Virus record (IMG/VR): IMGVR_UViG_3300008738_000499
Coordinates: 1 to 41,821 of that record
Length of the DNA: 41,821 nt
Direction: 5' to 3' (one strand)
From: a virus
Part shown: positions 24,647-31,688 of the stretch, one piece after another
Position numbering within the stretch: position 1 is the stretch's first letter
Layout of the letters: each line of letters begins with the position of its first letter
Program-made: the position numbers and the translations under genes
The notes under the pieces: generated by a model
The model's input: only the letters and a program-made list of their open reading frames with translations
The model's database searches: none
What the model was told of the DNA's origin: nothing

Positions 24647-24689
24647 CCAGCGATGCAGTGCTGTTGGCCCTGAGAGAGGCAGCAACGCA

Positions 24690-25178
24690 ATGAACAATCT
24701 GATTTGCTTCGATTTTGCTGAACACTCGGTCCGTGTGATCGAGCGCGGCAACGATCCATGGTTCGTGGCAACCGATGTCGCTGCGGTTCTCGGATACGGT
24801 CGCGCGCCCGATATGGTTCGCATGCTCGATGACGACGAAAAGGGTGTGCACGATCTGCACACCCCTGGCGGCCAACAGCAGGCCACCATCATCTCCGAGA
24901 GCGGCCTCTACGCCTGCATCCTGCGCAGCCAGCGCCCCGAGGCGCGCGCGTTTCGCAAGTGGGTGACCAGTGAAGTCCTGCCCGCGATCCGCAAGACCGG
25001 CACTTACACCGTCGATCCCGACGTGCTGGCCTTCATCGCCGGCCGCGAGGAACTGACCGTGGCTGAATTCTTCGCCGCGCATCCCAACCGCGAGGACAGC
25101 TCCGAAACGCGCCGCGCCGTCGCGCGCGATCTGCGCCGCCAGGGCTTTGTGCGCGTCTATCGCCGGCGGGAGGCATGA
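24690..25178 (+). CDS. Antirepressor 1, BRO-N domain protein (162 aa)
   Basis: The N-terminal 105 residues are a BRO-N domain: PWFVATDVAAVLGYGRAPD, MLDDDEKGV, IISESGLYACILRSQRPEA and FRKWVTSEVLPAIRKTG are all family hallmarks. The C-terminal 55 residues (ELTVAEFFAAHPNRED, then a basic RDLRRQGFVRVYRRREA) look like a small winged helix-turn-helix. Proteins of this type in C4-controlled loci inactivate the phage repressor and promote lytic growth. The ATG lies ten bases after GAGAGG and directly follows the C4 RNA, whose sequence can pair around the start. The paralogue at 40845 shares the N-terminal domain but has a different C-terminus. Confidence 0.88.
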   Translation: MNNLICFDFAEHSVRVIERGNDPWFVATDVAAVLGYGRAPDMVRMLDDDEKGVHDLHTPGGQQQATIISESGLYACILRSQRPEARAFRKWVTSEVLPAIRKTGTYTVDPDVLAFIAGREELTVAEFFAAHPNREDSSETRRAVARDLRRQGFVRVYRRREA

Positions 25179-25181
25179 GCC

Positions 25182-25379
25182 ATGGACCTCGACAACGAAA
25201 GCCGCGCCAATCGCCTGCACCTGGCGCTGGATGGCCTTGCCGCCCTGCTTGGCAGTCAGCCCCAGGGCATCGTGGTTGAAAGCTGCCAGACGGGCTGCAT
25301 CGTCGCCCTGCTGGCCGAAGAAGCCCGCCTGCTGGCCGCCACGTTCGATCCGCGCCATCCGGCCGGGGTGAACGACTAA
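25182..25379 (+). CDS. Small protein of unknown function downstream of antirepressor 1 (65 aa)
   Basis: A leucine/alanine-rich helical protein without cysteine pairs of clear metal-site type (ESCQTGC contains two cysteines) and with no membrane signal. It begins three bases after the antirepressor stop, with GGGAGG about eight bases upstream of the ATG, so it is co-transcribed with and probably functionally linked to the antirepressor. It is followed by a bidirectional terminator. No family recognised. Confidence 0.7.
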   Translation: MDLDNESRANRLHLALDGLAALLGSQPQGIVVESCQTGCIVALLAEEARLLAATFDPRHPAGVND

Positions 25380-25389
25380 CCCCAAACCA

Positions 25390-25429
25390 ACGGCCGGCGC
25401 CCGGGCTTCCCCTCCCCGGCGCCGGCCGT
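25390..25429. terminator. Bidirectional intrinsic-type terminator
   Basis: A perfect 12-bp stem, ACGGCCGGCGCC (25390-25401) with GGCGCCGGCCGT (25418-25429), surrounds a 16-base loop. It lies between convergent genes: the antirepressor operon to the left and the leftward helicase gene to the right. There is no long T-run on either side, but the stem strength and position support termination for both strands. Confidence 0.72.
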
Positions 25430-25489
25430 CTCGCATGCGCGGCCCGCACCAGGCCACGCCGCGCGGCAAGACAGGCGGCGCGCCTCGCA

Positions 25490-27466
25490 TTACGCCGCTG
25501 CCTCGCCGGTCTGCTCTGCCATCCACTGCGCCACGGCCTCGCGCCGGCACAGCTCGGGCAAATCCTCATCATCCATAAGGTGATACAGCGGCACCAGCAC
25601 CGCGCGGATCTTGTGGCCGGCAAAGCTGATCGTGACCGATGGAATGGCATGGTCGAGCCGCGCCAGCGTCTGGCGCCAGGTGCCACCCTGCCAGCGCGAG
25701 CCCGAGAAAATCTGATCGAGCTGGCGATGCGCGTTGGCCACCGCCACGAAGCCGGGTGCGGCATAGGGCATGAACGATTCCGCGCCCCACTTGCCGTCGC
25801 CCTTGTGCTTGGGGTTGACGACTTTCAGGCCCAGCTGCTCGAGATACAGCCCCTTGTCTTCACCGGCCACCGCAGCGAGCTGGCTGGTCCGGCTCTGCAG
25901 CCAGCGCCCCAACAGTTCCGAAACCGCCTCGCGGCTATCGCGGCCGCGCGGCTGCACCAGCTCGGTCATCAGCCGGTTGACGCAGGCCTCTTCATCGCTG
26001 ATCGCGTCCGACACTTCGGACAGGCGCTGTGGTGCACACAGCGTGGCCCATTCGTGCACCTCGTCCTCATCGGGCAGCTCATCATTCAAGAGCACCCAGG
26101 CGCAGGCCAGCAGCGTGCCGAACTGGTCACACGCGCGCCCGTCATGGCCCGCCGCCGCCAGCGCCTTGTGATAGAGGCTCTTGCATTCGGCCAGGATCGG
26201 CCACGCATCGATCATGCGCCGATGCAGCTGGCGGCCAAGATCCTCGAAATTGTATCGCCCGAAATCCGGCGGCGTCACCCCGGCGCGGAACGGCCGCAGC
26301 TCCAGGATGGCCAGGCGCGATCGGTCCGACCCTTCCAGCGGCGGCATGTTGATCGAGCTGAACCAGAACGGCGACTGCAGCGTGAATTCGTGCGCGCTGT
26401 GGTCTTGGCCGCCCCGGTGCATCTTGTCGCCGCTCGATGCCACGCGCGCCAGCTCGACAACCTCGGTAATCTTGCGGTTGTCGCCGCTCGCTTCGGCTTC
26501 ATCGATCATCACCGGCACGGTGCTGTTTTTCAGGCTCTGCCGGATAGCCGCGGCGCTGGTGTTGCCGGTGCGGAACAGCGCATCGCCATAGAGCTGGGCA
26601 ATGATGCCCTGGCCTTCATCCGGGCGGCCGTTCAGTGTCGATTTGCCGGTGCCGCGCCCGCCCGTGATCCACACGTTCGATCGCCACGGCAGCGCCCCGC
26701 CGATATAGCCTTGCCCGATCGCGCCCAGCAGCAACACCGGATCGAGCGCCGGCCGCTTCCAATGCCAGGTGCGGAGCAGTTCGCTGATCTTGATCGCCGC
26801 CGCCGGCCCGGTGCTGCTCGACCACGGCCGGGGCAGCGGCACGCCGGCCGGATAGACAAATCGATCGTGCAGGCCCGTGTCATGCCACGCCAGCGCCTTG
26901 AGGCCAGCGCCGTTGACCTTCGGCGCCAGCACGCCCAGCTCATCGCCATAGTGGATCACCAGGCCGCCCCCGGGCAGCCGGTGCGCACCGCGCCCGCGCA
27001 GCCGCCCAGCAGGATCGAAGATCCCGCGCCGGCTGCATTCCATGATCATCGCCCGGCTTGCCTTGGCCTGATCGAACCCGACAATGCGCGAGGGCTCGAC
27101 CTCGACCCACTTGCCGTTGATTTGTTGCTTGACCGGCTTTGACCACTGCGGCCACTGGCTTTCCAGGAACCGCGCCTTGGCGCCAAACAGGTGCACCAGG
27201 TTGTTCTTGCCGTGCTTGTTGCCGGCCTCGAGCGACACGATTTCGCCGTTCGTGTTGAGGTAATAGCACCGCTGGCTGCCATCGAGCCCGCTCGAGGCGC
27301 CCAGCGGCACCACCGGCGCATCGAGCGGCCAGGCGTTGTCATCATCGCCCTCGCCATCCACCTCGGGCCGGTCGCCATGCTCCACCAGCGTCGGCGCCGG
27401 CGCCGGATTGTCCAGCGCCTCACCGATCGCGGCGAGCGGATCGTCATCATGCGGCCGCGCGCTCAC
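25490..27466 (-). CDS. Replicative helicase-like P-loop ATPase (658 aa)
   Basis: Probable phage replication helicase. The central ATPase has Walker A GGRGTGKST (269-277) and Walker B VPVMIDEAEA (317-326), followed by conserved-looking FWFSSINMPPL and RSRLAILEL. The order resembles DUF927-type or SF3/P4-like ATPases of phages and plasmids. The N-terminal 60 residues are acidic and disordered. The C-terminal 150 residues may bind DNA. It is the last gene of the leftward operon starting at 29770, after the Toprim protein, so the two probably act as separate primase and helicase parts. The start is GTG at 27464-27466 (GTGA overlap). Confidence 0.8.
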   Translation of the reverse strand: MSARPHDDDPLAAIGEALDNPAPAPTLVEHGDRPEVDGEGDDDNAWPLDAPVVPLGASSGLDGSQRCYYLNTNGEIVSLEAGNKHGKNNLVHLFGAKARFLESQWPQWSKPVKQQINGKWVEVEPSRIVGFDQAKASRAMIMECSRRGIFDPAGRLRGRGAHRLPGGGLVIHYGDELGVLAPKVNGAGLKALAWHDTGLHDRFVYPAGVPLPRPWSSSTGPAAAIKISELLRTWHWKRPALDPVLLLGAIGQGYIGGALPWRSNVWITGGRGTGKSTLNGRPDEGQGIIAQLYGDALFRTGNTSAAAIRQSLKNSTVPVMIDEAEASGDNRKITEVVELARVASSGDKMHRGGQDHSAHEFTLQSPFWFSSINMPPLEGSDRSRLAILELRPFRAGVTPPDFGRYNFEDLGRQLHRRMIDAWPILAECKSLYHKALAAAGHDGRACDQFGTLLACAWVLLNDELPDEDEVHEWATLCAPQRLSEVSDAISDEEACVNRLMTELVQPRGRDSREAVSELLGRWLQSRTSQLAAVAGEDKGLYLEQLGLKVVNPKHKGDGKWGAESFMPYAAPGFVAVANAHRQLDQIFSGSRWQGGTWRQTLARLDHAIPSVTISFAGHKIRAVLVPLYHLMDDEDLPELCRREAVAQWMAEQTGEAAA

Positions 27467-28173
27467 AGGGCAGACTCATCATAGGGCAACTGGTGATCGA
27501 ATCCGCGCGTGCCGGGGATGCCGCAGCGCGGACAAGGCCCCTTGTCGAACGCGACCCGCGTCGGCGCCTTGCGCACCGGCGGCGCCAGCACACGCCCGCG
27601 CGCCGCCTGGGCGATCTTGCCCCAATCGGGCTTGGGCGCGGCCTTGCGCACCACGCCAAGCCCGCTCGGTTCGGGGGTTGCCTGGGCCGGCACGGCAGGG
27701 GGTAGTGCGACCGGCCCAGGCTTGCCGGTAACGGGGGACGGGAGGACCGCCGCCGGCAATGCGAAATCAGGTGCCGTCTCTCCGGCTGTCACGTCCATAA
27801 ACTCAGACGTTGCAGGCCGGGACCGCCCCCGGCCGGGCCTACTCACACGCTCCGCAACAGGGCGGTCCGCGCCCCGCGCTTCATCACGCGCTTTCGCTTG
27901 GGATTCTGTCCAGGTTTGATCGGCATTCGCAGGGTCTTCGCCCTCGAGAGGACCCGTGGTGGCCCCGCTTGTTACTGCCGCTGCCGATCCATCCCGGCCG
28001 CACCTGGCGTCGGCCGCTACGTGCTCCACCACGGGCAACTGTAAATCGATCAGGGGGATGGAACCAGAAACCTCGATCCGTTCGGGCTGAGCCTGTCGAA
28101 GCCCCCCGGCACCACGCCCCACCCACATCGGCGGCAACACCGCCGCACGCCGCACGCTGGCACGAAAGAACAT
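27463..28173 (-). CDS. Proline-rich protein with C-terminal CxxC motif (236 aa)
   Basis: The start is taken as the ATG at 28171-28173 (MFFRASVRR), eight bases after the Toprim gene stop. The middle is low-complexity (Pro, Ala, Gly, Arg). The C-terminus GPCPRCGIPGTRGFDHQLP contains one CxxC pair, which with the later His could bind metal. Residues about 24-32, LRQAQPER, are translated from a sphingomonad hairpin repeat inserted in the gene. Position between primase-like and helicase-like genes suggests a replication accessory role, but no family is recognised. Confidence 0.62.
   Translation of the reverse strand: MFFRASVRRAAVLPPMWVGRGAGGLRQAQPERIEVSGSIPLIDLQLPVVEHVAADARCGRDGSAAAVTSGATTGPLEGEDPANADQTWTESQAKARDEARGADRPVAERVSRPGRGRSRPATSEFMDVTAGETAPDFALPAAVLPSPVTGKPGPVALPPAVPAQATPEPSGLGVVRKAAPKPDWGKIAQAARGRVLAPPVRKAPTRVAFDKGPCPRCGIPGTRGFDHQLPYDESAL
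28079..28104. repeat. Sphingomonad REP-like hairpin element, copy 1
   Basis: The core CTGAGCCTGTCGAAG is shared with the copy at 32788-32813. It is flanked by GGGCT and AGCCC arms that can pair. In copy 2 the arms are GCCCT and AGGGC, so both arms change together while pairing is kept. This short palindrome is extremely common in sphingomonad chromosomes (established knowledge from memory). Here it lies inside a coding sequence without breaking the frame. Confidence 0.75.
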
Positions 28174-28181
28174 GCCCGCGC

Positions 28182-29285
28182 TCACGCTGCGCGCCCCTGC
28201 TGCCGGGCCTGCGCCCGCGCCGCATCCACCCATTCGTCGATGTCCTTGTATTGCGCAGGCGGAAACACCAGGCGCACGTCGCCCACGCGCGATTGCTGCG
28301 ATGCCACCACCTTTTCCAGGGTGCGCACCGCGTCGTCGTTGTCGTCGCGATCGGCCACGATCACCAGGCGCGCCACGCGCGGCGGGAACACGATCGCGCC
28401 CATGTTGCCCAGGCTCACCCCCGCCACGATGCGGTATTCTGGCCTGATTTCGCGAATGGCCAGGCACTTTTCGATGCCTTCGGCCATGTAAACCGCTTCA
28501 TCGGCGGTCATCTTGCCCATGCTCTTGCCGCTGGCGCCCTTGGAAATCGGGATGAACCCGCCCCACGGCCGCCCCAGGCACAGCTTGGCTTTCGGCACGG
28601 CCAATTTCGTCCACCCCCGTTCGGGGCACGGCTGCAGGAAGGTGCGATGGCACCCCACCAGCTCGCCGCTGGGCAGATAGATCGGCGCCAGCATCGCTGG
28701 CTCTTTTTGCCGCGTGTCCTTCTGCCACACGCGATCGAATTTCAGCCCGTTGGGCCACCGCCCATCCACGGCGAGGCGACCGCGCCCCAGCAGGTAGGCT
28801 TCCGCCGGCGTGCCCGCGATCGCCCGCGCGTTTTGGTTCAGATAGAGCCCGCGCGCGTCCTTGATCGCCTTGGCATTCTCTGCGTTCTGCTCGGCCTGGC
28901 GCCGCTCACGCTGCTGCGCCAGATGCCGGGCCCGCGCGGCGCGCTCTTCCGGGCTGATCGTGGTGACACGCCCGCCCCACCCGTCATCGATGCCCAGCCA
29001 TTCCTTGGCCAGCGCCACAGCTGCACCCTTGCCAGCGAGCCCTTGCGTGCGCGTCATCAGGTCGAGCATGTCGCCGTAATCGCCGGTCGCCCAATCGTTC
29101 CATGTCCCACGCTTGACGCCCTTGAGGCGCACAACCAGCGAGCCGCCAGGTGCTCCAGACAGATCGCCGGCCGCGAAATAATTACCCTCTTCACGGCCAC
29201 CCGGCAGACACCGCCGCGCCACCTCCAAGGCGTTGTCGCGCAACTCCTGTTCGATCTCGCTGACTGATTTGGGCGTGGCGCTCAT
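28182..29285 (-). CDS. Toprim-domain primase-like protein (367 aa)
   Basis: Residues about 262-345 form a Toprim domain: YMAEGIEKCLAI (Glu269) and LVIVADRDDND (Asp312, Asp314) are the catalytic and magnesium-binding motifs. Upstream, TPAEAYLLGRGR and APIYLPSGELVGCHRTFL match the region preceding Toprim in phage primases of the DUF7146 type. The N-terminus (SGAPGGSLVVRLKGVKRGTWNDW) resembles a primase N-terminal region but lacks the usual cysteine zinc site. It probably synthesises primers for the helicase encoded downstream. The ATG at 29283-29285 overlaps the previous stop (ATGA). Confidence 0.85.
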   Translation of the reverse strand: MSATPKSVSEIEQELRDNALEVARRCLPGGREEGNYFAAGDLSGAPGGSLVVRLKGVKRGTWNDWATGDYGDMLDLMTRTQGLAGKGAAVALAKEWLGIDDGWGGRVTTISPEERAARARHLAQQRERRQAEQNAENAKAIKDARGLYLNQNARAIAGTPAEAYLLGRGRLAVDGRWPNGLKFDRVWQKDTRQKEPAMLAPIYLPSGELVGCHRTFLQPCPERGWTKLAVPKAKLCLGRPWGGFIPISKGASGKSMGKMTADEAVYMAEGIEKCLAIREIRPEYRIVAGVSLGNMGAIVFPPRVARLVIVADRDDNDDAVRTLEKVVASQQSRVGDVRLVFPPAQYKDIDEWVDAARAQARQQGRAA

Positions 29286-29542
29286 TCCGCCACCTGCGCC
29301 GCGTGCTTGCCTTCGGCCACGTCGGCCGCTTGGCATAGATCCGCTGCCACGCCCTGCATCTGCTCGGCCACCCAGCGCGCCTGCTCGATCGTCAGCGCGG
29401 CATCGGGCGCATAGGGGCCGCTAAGCCACACGTGCCAGCCAAGCGCATCATTGCGACGCGCCATCGCGGCGGCGGCGCTGCGAACGCCCCGCGTCGCTTC
29501 CAGCGCGCCCGGCCGCTGATCCCAGGTGCCCCCCGCATCCAT
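29282..29542 (-). CDS. Small protein of unknown function in the replication operon (86 aa)
   Basis: A tryptophan- and alanine-rich protein, with ALGWHVWLSGPYAP and a helical TIEQARWVAEQMQG segment. No signal, membrane segment or metal site is seen. It lies between the Cro-like regulator and the primase-like gene. The ATG at 29540-29542 is preceded by AGGCGG and starts three bases after the upstream stop. Not recognised. Confidence 0.65.
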   Translation of the reverse strand: MDAGGTWDQRPGALEATRGVRSAAAAMARRNDALGWHVWLSGPYAPDAALTIEQARWVAEQMQGVAADLCQAADVAEGKHAAQVAE

Positions 29543-29545
29543 GGC

Positions 29546-29770
29546 CTACGCCGCCTCTTGGCGATCGACGAAGAAATCATCCGCCGCCACCGCGCCGGCC
29601 GTCAGGCTCATCAGCGCGCGGATATGTTCGGCTCGGGGGATGACGGTTCCGCGCTCCCACTGGTGCCACGTGCGGCGGGCTACGTTCATGCGCTTGGCGG
29701 CAGCGGCCTGAGACAGACCATGCTGCCGGCGCCAATTGCGCAGCTTGTAGGTGATCGTCTGGCTGGTCAT
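29546..29770 (-). CDS. Cro-like XRE-family regulator (74 aa)
   Basis: A single HTH domain fills the protein: LRNWRRQHGLSQAAAAKRMN (about 10-29) followed by ARRTWHQWERG (recognition helix about 31-41). It is divergent from the CI-like gene and heads the leftward replication operon, the usual place of Cro. The ATG (29768-29770) has no good ribosome-binding site. A plausible leftward promoter would start transcription at or within a few bases of the ATG, suggesting a leaderless mRNA. Operator O1 lies in the promoter spacer, giving direct control. Confidence 0.85.
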   Translation of the reverse strand: MTSQTITYKLRNWRRQHGLSQAAAAKRMNVARRTWHQWERGTVIPRAEHIRALMSLTAGAVAADDFFVDRQEAA

Positions 29771-29776
29771 GCCGCA

Positions 29777-29805
29777 GTCGTAACCTCACAGGTTACCCTT
29801 GACAA
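29777..29805 (-). promoter_or_regulatory. Leftward promoter of the replication operon
   Basis: On the minus strand TTGTCA (29805-29800), a 17-base spacer and TACGAC (29782-29777). The expected start falls at about the ATG of the Cro-like gene. The spacer contains operator O1. The -10 match is moderate. Its -35 box overlaps that of the rightward repressor promoter on the other strand. Confidence 0.5.
29780..29796. promoter_or_regulatory. Operator O1 of the lysogeny switch
   Basis: GTAACCTCACAGGTTAC is a 17-base dyad with perfect 7-base arms and a 3-base centre. Two further 17-base sites with the same ends (GTAAC-N7-GTTAC) occur at the rightward early promoter. Likely bound by the CI-like repressor and/or the Cro-like protein. 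Confidence 0.75.
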
Positions 29806-29827
29806 TTCCATGTAACTTAGAAGATCA
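29799..29827 (+). promoter_or_regulatory. Rightward repressor-maintenance promoter
   Basis: A consensus -35 TTGACA (29799-29804) with a weak -10 at about 29822-29827 (AGATCA). The predicted start is only a few bases before the first ATG of the repressor gene. A single GTAAC half-site lies in the spacer at 29812-29816, which may allow autoregulation. Confidence 0.5.
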
Positions 29828-29838
29828 CTTTTTCCACA

Positions 29839-30216
29839 ATGGGAACGATTGTACCTTTCATCGCGATGGCCGACATGCCCAACCGCGTATTCGAGCTGCG
29901 CCGTGCGCGCGGCCTTTCCCAACAACAGCTTGCCAATCTGGCCGGTTGCTCAAAGATGCACATCTCGGGCGTAGAGCGCGGCACCCGTGATTTTTCGTTC
30001 TCCCTGATGCGCCGCCTGGCTGAGGTGTTCGGCATTCCGATCGCGGAACTGCTATCGCGCGATGACAATCCAGGATTGCTTGCGCTCGAAGAAAAGCAGC
30101 TGCTCGACACATATCGCGCCGCGCCCAAAGAGGATCAGGACAAAATCCTTAAGGTAGCGGAAACCATCGCACCGTTCCGCCACGCGAATGATGACAGCGA
30201 TAGGCATACCGCTTAG
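29839..30216 (+). CDS. CI-like repressor, XRE family (125 aa)
   Basis: The HTH domain is clear: FELRRARGLSQQQLANLAGC, then SKMHISGVERGTRD and a third helix with LAEVFGIPIAELLS. The C-terminal 45 residues (ALEEKQLLDTYRAAPKEDQD) are a short helical oligomerisation-type region seen in compact phage repressors. There is no peptidase (LexA-like) domain, so inactivation by RecA cleavage is unlikely, which fits control by antirepressors. Three starts are possible: 29839, 29866 (MADMPNRV) and 29875. None has a ribosome-binding site, and the predicted transcription start makes the first nearly leaderless. Confidence 0.85.
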   Translation: MGTIVPFIAMADMPNRVFELRRARGLSQQQLANLAGCSKMHISGVERGTRDFSFSLMRRLAEVFGIPIAELLSRDDNPGLLALEEKQLLDTYRAAPKEDQDKILKVAETIAPFRHANDDSDRHTA

Positions 30217-30260
30217 AACAAAAATTCCCTATGCATTCGAGTCGGGGAGGGGGCTACTCG

Positions 30261-30521
30261 ATGCTGCCAATGCTGGCCTTTTTCATCGCTGGCTTTCTGG
30301 CGCCTGTATGGCCTTGGGGCCTGATCGCCGCCCCGATCATCCAATTTGCCGCTCTTATGTTGAGCCGCTGGCCGCAGCTGATGCTGTGGTGGGAAAGATC
30401 GCCGGTCGACGTGGTGCGCATTGTCGCCACCAGCGTGGCCGGCACCACCGTCTTGCATTGCGCAATTATGTTCATTGCCAACCTTACAAAGTTCGGCATC
30501 ACGGGCGTTCCGCCGTGGTGA
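30261..30521 (+). CDS. Small membrane protein beside the repressor (86 aa)
   Basis: Two to three hydrophobic segments are visible: about residues 1-35 (two closely spaced), and about 55-75 (VATSVAGTTVLHCAIMFIAN). The start at 30261 is preferred because GGAGGGGG stands eight bases upstream. An ATG at 30231 lacks a site. It is co-directional with the repressor and probably expressed in the lysogen, so a role in superinfection exclusion or host-envelope change is a reasonable guess. No family recognised. Confidence 0.62.
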   Translation: MLPMLAFFIAGFLAPVWPWGLIAAPIIQFAALMLSRWPQLMLWWERSPVDVVRIVATSVAGTTVLHCAIMFIANLTKFGITGVPPW

Positions 30522-30533
30522 CAGGCGTCCGGC

Positions 30534-30550
30534 GTAACACCAAAGGTTAC
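30534..30550. promoter_or_regulatory. Operator O2
   Basis: GTAACACCAAAGGTTAC: 17 bases with GTAAC/GTTAC ends like O1 and O3. It lies just upstream of the -35 box of the early promoter. Confidence 0.65.
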
Positions 30551-30558
30551 ATTCCCGC

Positions 30559-30587
30559 TTGACAGGTAACGTGTAGAGTTACAGAAC
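30559..30587 (+). promoter_or_regulatory. Rightward early promoter with overlapping operator
   Basis: Perfect -35 TTGACA (30559-30564). The -10 is weak (CAGAAC at 17 bases spacing). Operators O2 and O3 flank and overlap it, so repressor binding should block it in the lysogen. It would drive the early operon beginning at 30618. Confidence 0.55.
30566..30582. promoter_or_regulatory. Operator O3
   Basis: GTAACGTGTAGAGTTAC: 17 bases with the same ends as O1 and O2, placed in the spacer of the early promoter. O2 and O3 are centred 32 bases apart, three helical turns, which would favour cooperative binding on one face. Confidence 0.68.
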
Positions 30588-30617
30588 TGCCCCCGTTGAT
30601 CCCCAACGGAGGCATTC

Positions 30618-30983
30618 ATGGCTTCACGCGCACACCGGTTGCCGCCGGATGATCCCGGCGCCACCACCGTCAATCTTTGGTTTATCCGCCGCGAGCTGGG
30701 CCAGGAAGGCTACAGCGACCGCCGCACCGTCACCTATGTCACCAAGCTGATCGCGGAACACGATTTCCCGCCGCCGCTGCCCGCCATGCGCAAGGGCAAC
30801 GTTCTGACCAGCGATGTGACGATCAACAGCACCTGGCCGCGCGCAGCCGTGGAAAGCTGGATCGAAAGCTGGCTGCCCCCGGGCGCCGCTGCAGCGATCG
30901 ACAAGAAGGCCCAGGCCGCTGCCGCCGCCGAAATCGATGCCAACGCCGGCAACCTGCGACTCATTCGCGGGGGCCGGGCATGA
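30618..30983 (+). CDS. First early protein, possible DNA-binding protein (121 aa)
   Basis: Strong ribosome-binding site GGAGG before the ATG. The N-terminal half (TVNLWFIRRELGQEGYSDRR, then TYVTKLIAEHDFPPPLP) resembles the short winged-helix layout of AlpA/excisionase-type proteins, with the target-residue recognition phrase FPPP and a following strand. A basic/alanine-rich C-terminus follows. As first gene of the repressor-controlled early operon it could be an excisionase or early regulator. This is only a structural impression. Confidence 0.6.
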   Translation: MASRAHRLPPDDPGATTVNLWFIRRELGQEGYSDRRTVTYVTKLIAEHDFPPPLPAMRKGNVLTSDVTINSTWPRAAVESWIESWLPPGAAAAIDKKAQAAAAAEIDANAGNLRLIRGGRA

Positions 30984-31270
30984 GCGATGATTTTCCCGAA
31001 CTCACCCCGCTTGAAACGGCGTATCGCGAAGCTCTAACCGCAGCGCGCCAGACGTTCATTGCCGCAGTCATGGCGGACAAGACCGCAACCGGCCGCGACA
31101 TCCACGTCGGCCTCATGTGCACGTTGATGGGCGAATTCACGCACATCCTCGGATCGTTCCCGCCGGCTTTGGCGCAGCGTTACATCGACCTGTTTTGCGC
31201 GGAAATCGCCGGGCAAGTCGCGCTTTCGCGCGCTGATCGCGAAGCTGAACGCGGGAGCACCGCGCAATGA
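30980..31270 (+). CDS. Small early protein of unknown function (96 aa)
   Basis: Begins at the ATG overlapping the previous stop (ATGA). Mostly helical, with ETAYREALTAARQTFIAAVM and LCAEIAGQVALSRADREAER-like segments, no cysteine pairs and no TM. Translation is coupled at both ends. Not recognised. Confidence 0.62.
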   Translation: MSDDFPELTPLETAYREALTAARQTFIAAVMADKTATGRDIHVGLMCTLMGEFTHILGSFPPALAQRYIDLFCAEIAGQVALSRADREAERGSTAQ

Positions 31271-31554
31271 GCCTCGACACGCTCCGCGCGAACATGCGCC
31301 AGCAGATGATCGGCCACGGCATGGCGCCCGATGTGGCATCTGTCGCTACCGACCTTGCTTTTCACGCCGCTGAAGAGGCCAGGGAAACGCTGATGCGCAT
31401 CGCGTTCAGCCACCCCAATCAGTACATGGGCTTGACCGCACTGTCCGCATCGATCGGCGTGCTGCGTCATCTTCTCGACGTCACCGAAAAGGCGACTGTC
31501 AGCGTAGCGCGCGAGGCCGGCGCCACGGTCCTGCACCGCACGGTGCAGGGATGA
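31267..31554 (+). CDS. Small early protein of unknown function (95 aa)
   Basis: Starts in an ATGA overlap with the previous gene. Helical and methionine-rich near the N-terminus (MRQQMIGHGMAPDVASVA), with a hydrophobic but not clearly membrane-spanning middle. It resembles its upstream neighbour in size and helical character, though I see no clear sequence relationship. Not recognised. Confidence 0.62.
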   Translation: MSLDTLRANMRQQMIGHGMAPDVASVATDLAFHAAEEARETLMRIAFSHPNQYMGLTALSASIGVLRHLLDVTEKATVSVAREAGATVLHRTVQG

Positions 31555-31688
31555 TCCGCCGCCTGATCGCCACCGCCGATCGCGCCATGATCGCTGCCGA
31601 TCGCCTGCCCGGCGTGGTGCTGATCCTGGCGTTCTATCTGGCGCTCGAAATGGTCGGCCAGCTGGCCATGCGGATCATGGCGCAATGA
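31551..31688 (+). CDS. Very small membrane protein (45 aa)
   Basis: Begins in an ATGA overlap with the previous gene and ends in an ATGA overlap with the next, which strongly supports its reality despite its size. Residues about 20-40 (GVVLILAFYLALEMVGQL) form one hydrophobic segment after a basic N-terminus (MIRRLIATADRA). A role as an early membrane peptide or host-takeover factor is possible but unproven. Confidence 0.58.
   Translation: MIRRLIATADRAMIAADRLPGVVLILAFYLALEMVGQLAMRIMAQ

Noticed and set aside
24447-24689. N-terminal extension of antirepressor 1 through the C4 RNA
   Set aside because: It would start at TTG without a convincing ribosome-binding site and would translate the structured RNA. 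The BRO-N domain begins just after the ATG at 24690, which has its own site. A leader peptide of Icd/Ash type remains possible.
23121-25550. An 809-residue open frame on the minus strand
   Set aside because: It crosses the gene-free region, is antisense to the BRO-domain antirepressor, and shows no family motif or ribosome-binding site.
28174-28467. Extension of the proline-rich gene to 28467
   Set aside because: The added 98 residues overlap the Toprim domain of the next gene in another frame and have the composition of an out-of-frame translation.
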